Part shown: positions 17,801 to 27,465 of the stretch, in pieces
Layout of the letters: every line of letters begins with the position of its first letter
How positions within the stretch are numbered: position 1 is the first letter of the stretch
Origin: Kuafuiihalomonas phototrophica
Lineage (GTDB): Bacteria > Myxococcota > Kuafuiibacteriia > Kuafuiibacteriales > Kuafuiibacteriaceae
Reading direction: 5' to 3'
Assembly (NCBI GenBank): GCA_031800475.1
Contig: DAPKRQ010000152.1
Coordinates: forward strand, 1-64,000
Length of the DNA stretch: 64,000 bases
Position numbers and translations under genes: made by a program
The notes under the pieces: model-generated
Database searches by the model: none
Told to the model about the DNA's origin: nothing
Seen by the model: only the letters and a program-made list of their open reading frames with translations

Positions 17801-18990
17801 AACGAACCGATTCGGGCCGGCCGGGTGCGGGCCGCCGTGGCGAAGACCGGCTCGTCACATGCAACTCGGGCGCGGCCGGGTCCCCGATGCCCCACCCGGC
17901 CTCGCGGTCCCGCGAGGCCCATGGCGAAGCCATGAACCGGTTCGGCCCCCGTGGGGGGAAGACGGGGCCCTGGGTCAACGCCGCCCTTTGGATCGTGGCG
18001 TGCGCTCCGTCCGGCTCCGAGCCGCCTTCCGACTCCGCGCCCAGCGGGTCGGGCCGTTGGGCCTCGGTGGTCCAAGGATCGGATCTTTCGGTCCTCGAGG
18101 GACCGGCTCGGTTGGTCGGGACGGCCACGGCGGCGGCGACGGCTTCGGTTCTGGTCCAGGGTGCGATCCATCAGATCTACGTCCGCCCCGGCGACCGGGT
18201 GAAAAAGGGGACCCCGCTGGTCGAGATCGCGAGCCCGGATCTGGCCGATCTTTCGTCCCAGTGGAACACAGCACAGCGAACCGTTCGTCTCGCGCGAGAG
18301 CGGATCGATCGACTCGAGGCGCTGGCGGGCGAAAACCTCGCTTCACAACAGCGCTTGACCGAAGGCCGGATCGACCTGGCGGAGACCATCGGCCGGCGGG
18401 ACCGATCATGGAGCCAGCTCGCCGCCCACGGATTGTCCCGGCGCGACGTCCGCCGACTGCACCGTACCGGGCGATACCTGCTGCGAAGCCGCATCTTTGG
18501 CGTGGTCACCCGCGTGCACGGACACCTGGGCCAGACGGTGGGGCCGGACTCCGGCGCCCTGGTCCGGGTCCAAGGGAGTGGCCGACTCCGGGTCGAGGCG
18601 CGGGTGGACAGCCCCACCGATGGTCTTCGCCTCGATTTCGTTTCCAGCGACGGACGGCGGTTCGCCGTCCGAACTCCCGCCGTAGCCGAGCTTGCAGACC
18701 CCGAGACCGGGCAGTCTCGTCTGTGGTTCGACCTGGCGGGCCTTCCGGAGCTCGCGTCCGCCCTGGTGGGCGTGTTGGAGGGGCGGGCGCCTTCAGCCTG
18801 GGAAGTGCCGGCTGCCGCGCTGTTCGAGCGGGACGGCCAAACCGTGGTCTATCGAAAAGCCGAGGTCGGTGCCGATCCGGTGATGGTCCGGGTGTTCGAC
18901 CGAAACGCCTCGGTGGCCGTGGTGGAGGGCGAGCTGCGCCCGGGCGACCAGGTCTCCACCGACCCCACCCTCTGGGCGAAAGACCGCTGA
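17797..18990 (+). CDS. RND efflux membrane-fusion lipoprotein (CzcB/CusB-like)
   Basis: This is the periplasmic adaptor of the efflux pump. From the GTG at 17797 it has 397 residues. That start has AAGGAGG 6 bases upstream and overlaps the previous stop. However, the first 45 residues do not look like a signal, and an internal ATG at 17932 begins a convincing lipoprotein signal ending in WIVAC. Which start is used is open. The lipoyl-like beta strands (VQGAIHQIYVRPGDRVKKG near 125-145), a helical hairpin and a beta-barrel/MP domain follow in the expected order. It is immediately followed by the RND gene. Confidence 0.85.
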   Translation: MKRTDSGRPGAGRRGEDRLVTCNSGAAGSPMPHPASRSREAHGEAMNRFGPRGGKTGPWVNAALWIVACAPSGSEPPSDSAPSGSGRWASVVQGSDLSVLEGPARLVGTATAAATASVLVQGAIHQIYVRPGDRVKKGTPLVEIASPDLADLSSQWNTAQRTVRLARERIDRLEALAGENLASQQRLTEGRIDLAETIGRRDRSWSQLAAHGLSRRDVRRLHRTGRYLLRSRIFGVVTRVHGHLGQTVGPDSGALVRVQGSGRLRVEARVDSPTDGLRLDFVSSDGRRFAVRTPAVAELADPETGQSRLWFDLAGLPELASALVGVLEGRAPSAWEVPAAALFERDGQTVVYRKAEVGADPVMVRVFDRNASVAVVEGELRPGDQVSTDPTLWAKDR

Positions 18991-21900
18991 GTGGCCGGTC
19001 TCGACCCCGTCAACTTCTCTTGCCGGCGACCCGGCATGGTCTTGGCCTTCTTCGCCGTGGTCGCGGTGGCCATGGGCTTCGCGGCCCGAAACCTGGAGCT
19101 CGACGCCCTACCCGACGTGACGGGCAATCAGGTGGTCGTCCTCACCCGGGCCCCCGGTCTCAGCCCCCTGGAGATCGAAATGCAGGTCACCCAGGTGGTG
19201 GAGCTCGCCACCAGCGCCCTCCCCGGGGTGGCCTCGCAGCGGAGCACTTCGCGCTACGGAATATCTTCGGTCACGCTGGTATTCGACGACAGCATGGGTC
19301 CGCTCGAGGCCCGCCAAGCGGTGCTGGAGAAGATCTCCGCCCTGGGACCGGCCCTTCCAGCCGGCATCCCTCTTCCCGAGCTCGGTCCATTGACGGGAGG
19401 GCTCGGCGAGATCTTCCAGTTCACGCTGTCATCGCCGGTGCACAGTGGCGCCGACCTGCTCGAGATGGCGGTGTACGATCTCGGTCCGGTCTTTCGATCG
19501 ATCCCCGGCGTGGTCGAGTTCAATCCGTGGGGAGGTAAGGAACGAACCCTCGATCTGGTGGTCGACCCGAACCGGCTCACCCGATTCGGCCTCACGCTGG
19601 TGGAGCTAAAATCGGTTTTGCGAGACGCCATCCGGGTGGCTCCGGGAGCGGCGATCGAGACCGACGGGGCGGGTCAAATCTATGTGCGGGGCATCCAGAG
19701 ACCCGAAACCCCCGCGGCACTCGGCGAGGTCTTGCTCCGCCCGGCCCGGCGCTCCGGCGACGGGATCGACCGGGGCGGATCGACCGGCCCTCCCGAGCGT
19801 CTTCCCGTGCGCATCCGGGACGTGGCCCAGGTCCGAGAGGGACATCGGGTTCGACTGGGCGCTGCCACCCAGGACGGAGAGGGCGAGACCCTTTACGTCA
19901 TGCTCCAGATGCTGCGGGGCGACAACGCCTTGGCGGTGGCGCGCAAGGTGAACGAGCGGCTCGACGAGGCGAGAGCGCTCTTGCCCGAAGACGTGAAGCT
20001 CACCGTCACCTACGACCGCAGCGAGCTGGTCCTCGCCACCATCCGCACCGTCACCGAAAACCTGGTGTTGGGCGGACTGTTGGTGGTGGGCGTGCTGTTT
20101 TTGCTCCTGGGGAGCTTTCGCGCCGGTCTTCTGGTGGCCTTGGTGATCCCCTTTTCCATGCTGGGGGCCCTGGCCGGCATGGTGGCCCTCGGGATTCCCG
20201 GAAACCTGATGAGCCTGGGCGCCATCGATTTCGGCCTGCTGGTCGACGGCGCAGTGGTCACGGTCGAAAGCTTTTTCGAGCGCCAAAAGTCCAACGCCGC
20301 TTCGTGGCCGGAGCGCATCCGCCAGTCTGCAAGCCAAGTTGCGGGCCCGGTTGCGATCTCGGTGGCGATCATCATCTTGGTCTACGCCCCGATCTTGCTG
20401 CTCACGGGTGTGGACGGCGCGCTGTTCCGCCCCATGGCCATCACCGTGGTGCTCGCCCTGGCCACCGCCCTGGTTCTGGCGGCCACGGTGGTCCCCGCCG
20501 CCTCGGTGGTGATGCTGCGCCCCAAGGACCTGCCCGAAAAGGAGCCCTGGCTCGCCCGGCAGATCCGGCGGGGGTACGAGCCTCTGCTCGATCTCTGTCT
20601 GGCGCACACCGGATGGGTGGCGCTGGGGGGCCTGGCGCTGCTCGCCTTGGGCGTGGCGCTCTTCTCGCGAACCGAGATGACTTTCGTGCCCCAGCTCGAT
20701 GAGGGCGACCTCGTGATCCAGACCCAGCGGACCCCGAACATCTCCTTAGAAGGCGCCATCCGCGGCGCCACCCGGCTCGAAAACGCGATCATGCCCGTGC
20801 CCGAAGTGCGGCATGTGGCCTCTCGGATCGGAAGTCCCGCGGTGGCCACGGACATCATGGGCCTCGAGCAGGCCGACGTCTTCGTCGATCTGGCGCCCAA
20901 GAGGGATTGGCGACCGGGCCTGACCAAGCCCGAACTCATCGAACGGATCGAAGCGCGGATCCGCGCGGTGGACCCCGCCGCGAACCCGAGCTTCACCCAG
21001 CCGATTCAGATGCGCTTCAACGAGCTACTGGAAGGAGAGACCGCCGACGTCACGGTCAGCATCTTCGGCCCGGACCTGTTGCGCTTGCGAACCGAAGCCG
21101 AGCGGCTGGCACGAACCCTGCGCGACGTGCCGGGCGCAGCGGATGTCCGGATCACCGCGCCCCCCGAGGTCGAGACCCTTCAGATCCGACCCCGCCCCCT
21201 GATGGCCGCCCAGCTGGGCGTCGAAAGCGATGAAATCCTGACCACGGTGGAAGCCATGGAGTCGGGGGTCGAGGTGGCCCGCACCTACCGGGGGCGGGTG
21301 CCGGTCCCGGTGCGAATCCGGGTCCGGGGTGCCGGGGCAGCCACGTCGGTACCCCAGCAGCCGGTGGCCACGCCATCCGGGGAGCTCGTTCCCCTCGAAA
21401 GACTGGCGCAGGTGAAGCGAGAGGCGACCCCGAGCCTCATCGCCCACGAAAACGGCACCCGGCGGATCGTCATCGGCTTCAACGTGCGGGAGCGAAGTCT
21501 CGGTGCGGTGGTGACCGAGGCCCAGGAACGGCTCGAAACCGATCTTCCGGCGGGTTATCGAATGAGCTGGGGAGGTCAGTTCGAATCTCTCGAGCAGGCG
21601 CGGGTCCGTCTTCGGACGGTAGCCCCCTTGGCGCTGGCGGCGATCGTAGGATTATTGCTGTTGCTTTTCAAAAGCATACGGCCGGCAGCCTACGTGCTTT
21701 CGAACGTGCCGGTGGCGGCGGTAGGCGGTCTGGTAGCCCTAAACGTGCGAGGATTACCGCTTTCGATCTCGGCCATCGTCGGCTTCATCGCCCTGAGCGG
21801 CATCGCCGTGCTGAACGGGGTGGTTCTATTCTCGCGAATTCAGCAACTCGAGCGCGATGGATTCGGCTCTCCCCATCGCATCGGCCAGACCGCGGCGCAG

Positions 21901-22104
21901 AACCGCCTTCGGCCGGTCTTGATGACCGCCTTGACCGACGCCATCGGCTTTTTGCCGATGATGCTCGCCACCGGCGTGGGCGCAGAGGTCCAGCGCCCCT
22001 TGGCTACCGTCGTGGTCGGTGGACTGTTCACGAGCACCTTGCTCACCCTCTTCATCTTGCCCGCAGTCTACGTGGGCCTGGAAAGCCGCCGGGCCCGCCG
22101 CTGA
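18991..22104 (+). CDS. Heavy-metal-efflux-type RND transporter (CzcA/CusA family)
   Basis: This inner-membrane proton-driven pump has 1037 residues and 12 predicted membrane helices. The TM4 motif DFGLLVDGAVVTVES matches the acidic proton-relay pattern of HME-RND pumps such as CzcA (D...D...E). Two large periplasmic loops follow TM1 and TM7. The GTG start lies directly after the adaptor stop. The transported ion (Zn/Co/Cd or Cu/Ag) is not resolved; no metal sensor gene is adjacent, so regulation is not visible. Confidence 0.93.
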   Translation: MAGLDPVNFSCRRPGMVLAFFAVVAVAMGFAARNLELDALPDVTGNQVVVLTRAPGLSPLEIEMQVTQVVELATSALPGVASQRSTSRYGISSVTLVFDDSMGPLEARQAVLEKISALGPALPAGIPLPELGPLTGGLGEIFQFTLSSPVHSGADLLEMAVYDLGPVFRSIPGVVEFNPWGGKERTLDLVVDPNRLTRFGLTLVELKSVLRDAIRVAPGAAIETDGAGQIYVRGIQRPETPAALGEVLLRPARRSGDGIDRGGSTGPPERLPVRIRDVAQVREGHRVRLGAATQDGEGETLYVMLQMLRGDNALAVARKVNERLDEARALLPEDVKLTVTYDRSELVLATIRTVTENLVLGGLLVVGVLFLLLGSFRAGLLVALVIPFSMLGALAGMVALGIPGNLMSLGAIDFGLLVDGAVVTVESFFERQKSNAASWPERIRQSASQVAGPVAISVAIIILVYAPILLLTGVDGALFRPMAITVVLALATALVLAATVVPAASVVMLRPKDLPEKEPWLARQIRRGYEPLLDLCLAHTGWVALGGLALLALGVALFSRTEMTFVPQLDEGDLVIQTQRTPNISLEGAIRGATRLENAIMPVPEVRHVASRIGSPAVATDIMGLEQADVFVDLAPKRDWRPGLTKPELIERIEARIRAVDPAANPSFTQPIQMRFNELLEGETADVTVSIFGPDLLRLRTEAERLARTLRDVPGAADVRITAPPEVETLQIRPRPLMAAQLGVESDEILTTVEAMESGVEVARTYRGRVPVPVRIRVRGAGAATSVPQQPVATPSGELVPLERLAQVKREATPSLIAHENGTRRIVIGFNVRERSLGAVVTEAQERLETDLPAGYRMSWGGQFESLEQARVRLRTVAPLALAAIVGLLLLLFKSIRPAAYVLSNVPVAAVGGLVALNVRGLPLSISAIVGFIALSGIAVLNGVVLFSRIQQLERDGFGSPHRIGQTAAQNRLRPVLMTALTDAIGFLPMMLATGVGAEVQRPLATVVVGGLFTSTLLTLFILPAVYVGLESRRARR

Positions 22105-22139
22105 TAGAGCCGTCCGGGCCTTTGGAGCCGCGCCGAGGC

Positions 22140-23516
22140 TCAGGCGTTGTAGCGGCTTTGGAGATAGTCGAAGACCGCCCGCAGAGCCATGGCTTCGCCG
22201 CCCTGGGGGCGAGCGGGCTGGGCGTCCAGGTTGTAGGCCATCACATCGAAGTGGACCCATGGTACCTCGGGCTCGACGAATTCCTTCAAGAAGAGGGCTG
22301 CGGTGATGGCGCCCCCGAAAGACTGGCTGCTCACGTTCGAGATGTCCGCCACCTTGCTGTCGAGAAACCGCCGGTAGGGCGTGTGGAGCGGAAGCCGCCA
22401 CACCGGCTCGAATACCGCTTCGCCGGAAGCCAAGATACCTTCGGCCACCGAATCGTCCGAAGCGAACATCACCGGAACCTCGGTGCCCAGCGCCACTCGG
22501 GCCGCGCCGGTTAGGGTCGCGAAGTCGATCAGCAGATCGGGCTTTTCGCTGCAGGCCTCGGTCAGAGCATCCGACAAGATGAGACGGCCTTCGGCGTCGG
22601 TGTTGCCCACTTCGACGGTGATTCCCTTTCGCGTGGAGAGCACGTCGAGGGGATGGAAAGCGTTTCCCGAGATGGCGTTTTCGACGGCGGGGATCAACAA
22701 ACGCAGTCGCACCGGCAGCTCGGCCTGCATGATCGCCTGAGCCAGGCCCAAGGCGATGGCCGCTCCGCCCATGTCCTTCTTCATCAACAGCATACCGCTG
22801 GCAGGCTTGATGTCGAGCCCGCCGCTGTCGAAGGTTACGCCCTTGCCGACCAGGGTGAGCTTGGGATCGCTCGGTTTGCCCCAGCGCAGATCGACCAGCC
22901 GGGGCGCTTGGGCCGCGGCCCGACCGACCGCGTGAACCGCAGGGTAGTTGCGCCGCAGGAGCTGCGCACCTTCGATCACCGTGCACCGCGCGCCGGTGGC
23001 CTTGGCGACTTTCTGCACCTCCATGGACAGCTGCTCGGGCCCCATGTCCTGGGCAGGGGTGTTGATCAGATCCCGACCCAGGGTGACCCCCTCGATCAAG
23101 GCACCGGCCAACACCTTGTCGCAGCCGTCCGGCCACACCAACTCCACGTTCGGGGCATCGGACTTCTTGTAGCGGTCGAACACGTAAGCGCCCCGGCCGA
23201 AGGCCACCGCCACCAGGGTGGACTGGTCCGGGTCCAGGTCGCCCTCGATGACGTAGCGCCCCGCGGGAAGGGACTGAGGCAGGACCCCGAACGCGTCCGG
23301 GGAAAAGGTCTCCCCCATGCCGAGCCACACTTCCGCGACCCCGTCGTCGCCCGGAATGAGGGCCACCTCGCCAGGCTTTGCGGAGAAGCGCACGCTCTGA
23401 AGCCACATCTGGGTTCGCCCGATGGCGGACTTGCGGCGGCCCGGCAGGTCTCCCTGGGTGACCGGATGGATGGGCCGGGTGCTCTTGGTGGCGCGGGCGA
23501 CGAACTGGGCGTGCAC
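22140..23516 (-). CDS. pepA: Leucyl aminopeptidase, family M17
   Basis: This cytosolic two-metal aminopeptidase releases N-terminal residues from peptides. It has 458 residues. The metal and catalytic residues are visible: Lys225 and Asp230 in VGKGVTFDSGG, Asp248 in KKDMGG, and the family signature NTDAEGRL at 305-312. The N-terminal domain (1-140) is variable, as usual. The start is GTG at 23516. It is divergent from valS across a 77-base gap. Confidence 0.94.
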   Translation of the reverse strand: MHAQFVARATKSTRPIHPVTQGDLPGRRKSAIGRTQMWLQSVRFSAKPGEVALIPGDDGVAEVWLGMGETFSPDAFGVLPQSLPAGRYVIEGDLDPDQSTLVAVAFGRGAYVFDRYKKSDAPNVELVWPDGCDKVLAGALIEGVTLGRDLINTPAQDMGPEQLSMEVQKVAKATGARCTVIEGAQLLRRNYPAVHAVGRAAAQAPRLVDLRWGKPSDPKLTLVGKGVTFDSGGLDIKPASGMLLMKKDMGGAAIALGLAQAIMQAELPVRLRLLIPAVENAISGNAFHPLDVLSTRKGITVEVGNTDAEGRLILSDALTEACSEKPDLLIDFATLTGAARVALGTEVPVMFASDDSVAEGILASGEAVFEPVWRLPLHTPYRRFLDSKVADISNVSSQSFGGAITAALFLKEFVEPEVPWVHFDVMAYNLDAQPARPQGGEAMALRAVFDYLQSRYNA

Positions 23517-23593
23517 GTAGACCCGCTAAAGGGCCTCCGGCGATGGGTCAAGAACCGTTGCCCGGCCCCAGAGGGTCGGCTACCCCTCGATCC

Positions 23594-26452
23594 ATGGCGC
23601 CTGCGCCCTTTCCGAAACGGTTCGACTTCCGCGAAGCGGAGCCCCGGATTTCCCAGCGCTGGCTCGACGACCGGGTCTTCGAGGCAGCCCGGGCCCCCGA
23701 TGGGTCCGTCCGGGACCCGGTTCGGGCGGAAGCGGAGCCCTTCGTCATTCTGATCCCGCCCCCCAACATCACCGGACGCCTCCACATGGGCCACGCCTTG
23801 AACGACACCGTCCAAGACGTGCTGACCCGGTTCTTTCGCATGGACGGCCGGGACGCGCTGTGGGTGCCCGGCACCGACCATGCAGGCATCGCCACCCAGA
23901 CCGTAGTCAAGAAGCAGCTCGACGCGGAGGGAATCGACTACCGAGAACTCGGCCGGGAAAAGACCATCGAGCGCATCTGGGAGTGGCGCAACAAGTACGG
24001 CGACGCGATCATCGAGCAGCTTCGCAAGATCGGTTGCAGCTGCGACTGGTCCCGGACCCGCTTCACCATGGACGACGGCCTGAACCGGGCAGTGCGACGC
24101 GCCTTCGTCTCACTGTATGAGCGCGGGCTCATCTACCGTGGAAAACGCATCGTCAACTGGTGCCCGGTCGACCGCACCGCCCTGTCGGACGACGAAGTCG
24201 AAAAGGAGGACGAGAAAGGAAAGATGTACCACCTGCGGTACCCCCTGGAATCGGATCCGAACCGGCACTTGGTGGTGGCCACGACCCGACCCGAGACCAT
24301 GTTCGGCGACGTGGCCGTCGCGGTTCACCCCGACGACGACAGATACCGAGACCTGGTCGGCAAGAACGCGATCTTGCCCTTGATGAACGAGCCGATCCCG
24401 ATCATCGCCGACACCCATGCCGACCCGGAGAAGGGAACCGGTGTCGTCAAGATCACCCCCGCCCACGACCCGAACGACTTCGAGGTGGGGCAGCGGCACG
24501 ACCTTCCGCAGGTCGACGTCATGAACGAAGATGCCACCCTGAACGATCGGGTGCCTGTCGCCTATCGGGGACTCGACCGCTATGTGGCCCGAAAGAAGCT
24601 TCTCGAACAGCTCGAAGAGGAAGGCCTGCTCGAGAAGGTCGAAGACCACATTCTGGCCATCGGCCGAAGTTACCGGAGCAAGGTGCCGATCGAGTTCCGG
24701 TTGTCGGATCAGTGGTTCGTCAAAATGGAGCCTCTGGCCCGGCAAGCGCTCGAAGCGAACGGCTACGAAGAGACCGAAGATGGATGGGTGCGCAAGGACC
24801 CGAGTGCGGGTGTGGCCTTCCACCCGGAGCGCTTCGAACGGGTGTATCTTCACTGGCTCGCCAACATCCGGGACTGGTGCATCAGCCGGCAGATCTGGTG
24901 GGGTCATCGAATTCCCGCCTGGCACCACCGCGAGACCGGCGAGATCTTGGTCTCGGAAGAGGTTCCGGACCGGGTTCAGCAGGAACCGGAGGCCTGGAGC
25001 CAGGACGAGGACGTGCTCGACACCTGGTTTTCGTCGTGGCTGTGGCCCCTGAGCGTGTTCGGGTGGCCGGAATCGACACCGGACCTGGAGCGGTACTACC
25101 CGACGTCGGTCCTCTCGACGGCGAAAGACATCATTTTCTTTTGGGTCGCCCGAATGAATTTCGCAGGGCTGGCGTTCAGTGAACGCCTCCCCTACCGGCA
25201 CGTCTACCTCCACTCCACCATCGCCGACGAGCGCGGCGTGACCATGTCGAAGTCAAAGGGCAACGGCATCGATCCCCTGACCCTCATCGAGGGCGCCACC
25301 CTGGACGAACTGAAGCGACCGGTGCTCGAAGCCCGGCCCTCCAACATGAAGGAACTCCTTCGGCGCATCGAAAAGAATTTCCCCGACGGGTTCGAAGCGG
25401 TCGGCGCCGACGCCATGCGGTGGACCCTGGTCTACAGCATCACCGAGGGCGAGCACGTCCGCCTGGCCCTGAGTCGCTTTCTGGAAGGCCGAAGCTTCGT
25501 CACCAAACTCTGGAACGGCGCCGGCCGAGTGATAACGGCCCTCGAAAGAGAACCCGCCGGAGGCGACCCAGCCCCCCTCACCGAAGAAGACCGATGGCTG
25601 CTCGCCCGCCTGGACAGCACGATTCGCGACGTGCGCTCGGGAATCGATACCTTCGACTTCGGCCGGATCGCCCATGCCCTGTATCCGTTCGTTTGGAACG
25701 ACTTCTGCTCGTGGGCCCTCGAGCTTTCCAAACCCCGGCTCGACGGAGACGACGACGCGGCGCGTCGCGGTGCGCTGCGGGCGTTGGGTTCGGTGCTGGC
25801 CGATACCTTGCGGCTGCTCCATCCCGTGGTCCCGTTCGTGACCGAGGAGCTGTGGAGCCGGCTGGCTCCCGCCATGAACCGGCTCGGCCTGTGGCTCGAC
25901 GACGTCCCCCAAGCGGATCTGCTGGCGGCAGACCGGATGCCGAAACCGCGAACCGCCCCCGATCCCGAACTCGAAGCCCGCTTCGCCATCCTGCAGCGGT
26001 TCGTCTCGGCGATCCGCCAGTTGCGAGCGCAATACCGGATCAAGGACTCGGAGCGGATCACCGTACACTTCAAGCCGCTGCATCCGGCGGCACAGCCCAT
26101 GGTCGAGGGCCGCCAAGACGCGGTGAAGTTCCTGGCCAAGCTCGAAGGGGTCGAGGTGGTCGAAGGTCGGTCCGCTGGGATGGCCGTCCAGTACGACAGG
26201 GACTTCGAGCTCTATCTGGACCTCGGACGATACATCGACCTGAACGATGAAGTCGCCCGTCTCGACAAAGACATTGCCAAGACAGAGAAGGAGATGTCCG
26301 CAGCGGCGGCAAAGCTCGATAACCCGAACTTCGTGAACAAGGCGCCGCCCGACAAAGTGCAACAGGCCCGCGACAAGCTGACCGAAGTCGAGCAGCGCCT
26401 GAAAAAGCTCCGCGAGAGCCGGGCCGAACTGGCCGAAGCGGCCGGCGGGTGA
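23594..26452 (+). CDS. valS: Valyl-tRNA synthetase
   Basis: It charges tRNA-Val and edits threonine. From the ATG at 23594 it has 952 residues; the frame opens earlier (23543) but the added 17 residues are not conserved. The class I motifs are HMGH at about 64-67 and MSKSK at about 551-555. The editing (CP1) domain lies between, and the C-terminal coiled-coil tRNA arm is at about 860-945 (KDIAKTEKEMS onward). Full length and intact. Confidence 0.97.
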   Translation: MAPAPFPKRFDFREAEPRISQRWLDDRVFEAARAPDGSVRDPVRAEAEPFVILIPPPNITGRLHMGHALNDTVQDVLTRFFRMDGRDALWVPGTDHAGIATQTVVKKQLDAEGIDYRELGREKTIERIWEWRNKYGDAIIEQLRKIGCSCDWSRTRFTMDDGLNRAVRRAFVSLYERGLIYRGKRIVNWCPVDRTALSDDEVEKEDEKGKMYHLRYPLESDPNRHLVVATTRPETMFGDVAVAVHPDDDRYRDLVGKNAILPLMNEPIPIIADTHADPEKGTGVVKITPAHDPNDFEVGQRHDLPQVDVMNEDATLNDRVPVAYRGLDRYVARKKLLEQLEEEGLLEKVEDHILAIGRSYRSKVPIEFRLSDQWFVKMEPLARQALEANGYEETEDGWVRKDPSAGVAFHPERFERVYLHWLANIRDWCISRQIWWGHRIPAWHHRETGEILVSEEVPDRVQQEPEAWSQDEDVLDTWFSSWLWPLSVFGWPESTPDLERYYPTSVLSTAKDIIFFWVARMNFAGLAFSERLPYRHVYLHSTIADERGVTMSKSKGNGIDPLTLIEGATLDELKRPVLEARPSNMKELLRRIEKNFPDGFEAVGADAMRWTLVYSITEGEHVRLALSRFLEGRSFVTKLWNGAGRVITALEREPAGGDPAPLTEEDRWLLARLDSTIRDVRSGIDTFDFGRIAHALYPFVWNDFCSWALELSKPRLDGDDDAARRGALRALGSVLADTLRLLHPVVPFVTEELWSRLAPAMNRLGLWLDDVPQADLLAADRMPKPRTAPDPELEARFAILQRFVSAIRQLRAQYRIKDSERITVHFKPLHPAAQPMVEGRQDAVKFLAKLEGVEVVEGRSAGMAVQYDRDFELYLDLGRYIDLNDEVARLDKDIAKTEKEMSAAAAKLDNPNFVNKAPPDKVQQARDKLTEVEQRLKKLRESRAELAEAAGG

Positions 26453-26548
26453 GTACCGTCCATCCCCTGCGCGAACGCACGCGAACTGGCAAGGAGCAAG
26501 GCGGCGGCGATCCGACCCGCCCGGCCAGAAAAGGTCAGCGCGGCGGCT

Positions 26549-27016
26549 TCAGCCGTACGTGATCGACCGGATTACGAGCTCGATTTCGCCGGCCGGCCGG
26601 TCCACCAGGACGTTGTCTCCTTCTCGCTGGTTGAGAAGGCTCTTTCCCACCGGCGACTTCATCGAGATGCGGCCGGCCTTCGCGTCCACCTCGTCTTCAC
26701 CGACGATCTGGTAGGTTCGAACGCGCCCCTCTTCGTCCTCGACTTCCACGGTGGCCCCGAAGTCCACCCGGTCCTTGGCGTTCGCGGCGGGATCGATGAC
26801 CGTGAGTCGTTCGAGGAGCTCGGACAAGTACTTCATCCGCTTGTCGATCTCGCGAAGCTTCTTCTTTCCGAAGATGTACTCGGCGTTTTCGGAGCGGTCT
26901 CCCAATGCCGCAGCGTCCGACACTTCTTGGACGATCTTCGGGCGATCTTCGTGCCACAGCCGCTGCAGTTCCTTTTCGAACCGGGCGTATCCCTCGGGGG
27001 TGATCGGTCGACTCAT
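26549..27016 (-). CDS. greB: Transcription elongation factor GreB
   Basis: It stimulates transcript cleavage by backtracked RNA polymerase. It has 155 residues. The N-terminal coiled coil carries ALGDRSENAEY near 37-47 and the basic KKKLREIDKRMKYL patch that distinguishes GreB from GreA. The C-terminal FKBP-like domain follows. The ATG at 27016 overlaps the end of ruvX by 4 bases. Confidence 0.95.
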   Translation of the reverse strand: MSRPITPEGYARFEKELQRLWHEDRPKIVQEVSDAAALGDRSENAEYIFGKKKLREIDKRMKYLSELLERLTVIDPAANAKDRVDFGATVEVEDEEGRVRTYQIVGEDEVDAKAGRISMKSPVGKSLLNQREGDNVLVDRPAGEIELVIRSITYG

Positions 27017-27465
27017 CGAGGTGTTCCTTCCTTTGTCGCGGCTGCGGCCCGGCGGTCTGCGAGCAGCTGGTCCAAAAATGCCGCTGCTGCGTAACCGTCC
27101 CGCTGCATCTTACGGCGGGCGGGGGGAATGCCATCGCGCTCCATGCGTTGATCCGCTTCGAAGCTGCTCAGGGTCTCGTCGGCCGTCGTGACCGGTATCG
27201 GACGCAGGGCAGCTTGCAGCCACGCGGCGAACTGTACGGCCCGCTCGGTGCTGTCCGTGGCAGTTCCATCCAATAGATGGGGCACACCCACCACGACCTC
27301 ATCCACCTCCCAAGCCTGCACATGATGACGAACCCGGTCCAGGTCCCTCCCGTCCACACCCGTTCGTCGAAACGTCTCGAGCGGTCGGGCGGCACCCAGC
27401 TCCGACTCGGCCACCGCGAACCCGAGGCGTCGGGTTCCGAAGTCGATGCCGAGCAGTCGCGTCAC
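27013..27465 (-). CDS. ruvX: RuvX/YqgF Holliday junction resolvase-like protein
   Basis: This RNase H-fold protein has 150 residues. In bacteria it is implicated in 16S rRNA 5'-end maturation and Holliday-junction processing. IDFGTRRLG near 6-14 carries the first acidic residue, VVVGVPHLLDG the central strand and ADETLSSFEA the next acidic motif. The frame is open far upstream, but homology begins at the GTG at 27465, which overlaps the stop of the preceding gene by 4 bases. It is coupled to greB downstream. Confidence 0.93.
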   Translation of the reverse strand: MTRLLGIDFGTRRLGFAVAESELGAARPLETFRRTGVDGRDLDRVRHHVQAWEVDEVVVGVPHLLDGTATDSTERAVQFAAWLQAALRPIPVTTADETLSSFEADQRMERDGIPPARRKMQRDGYAAAAFLDQLLADRRAAAATKEGTPR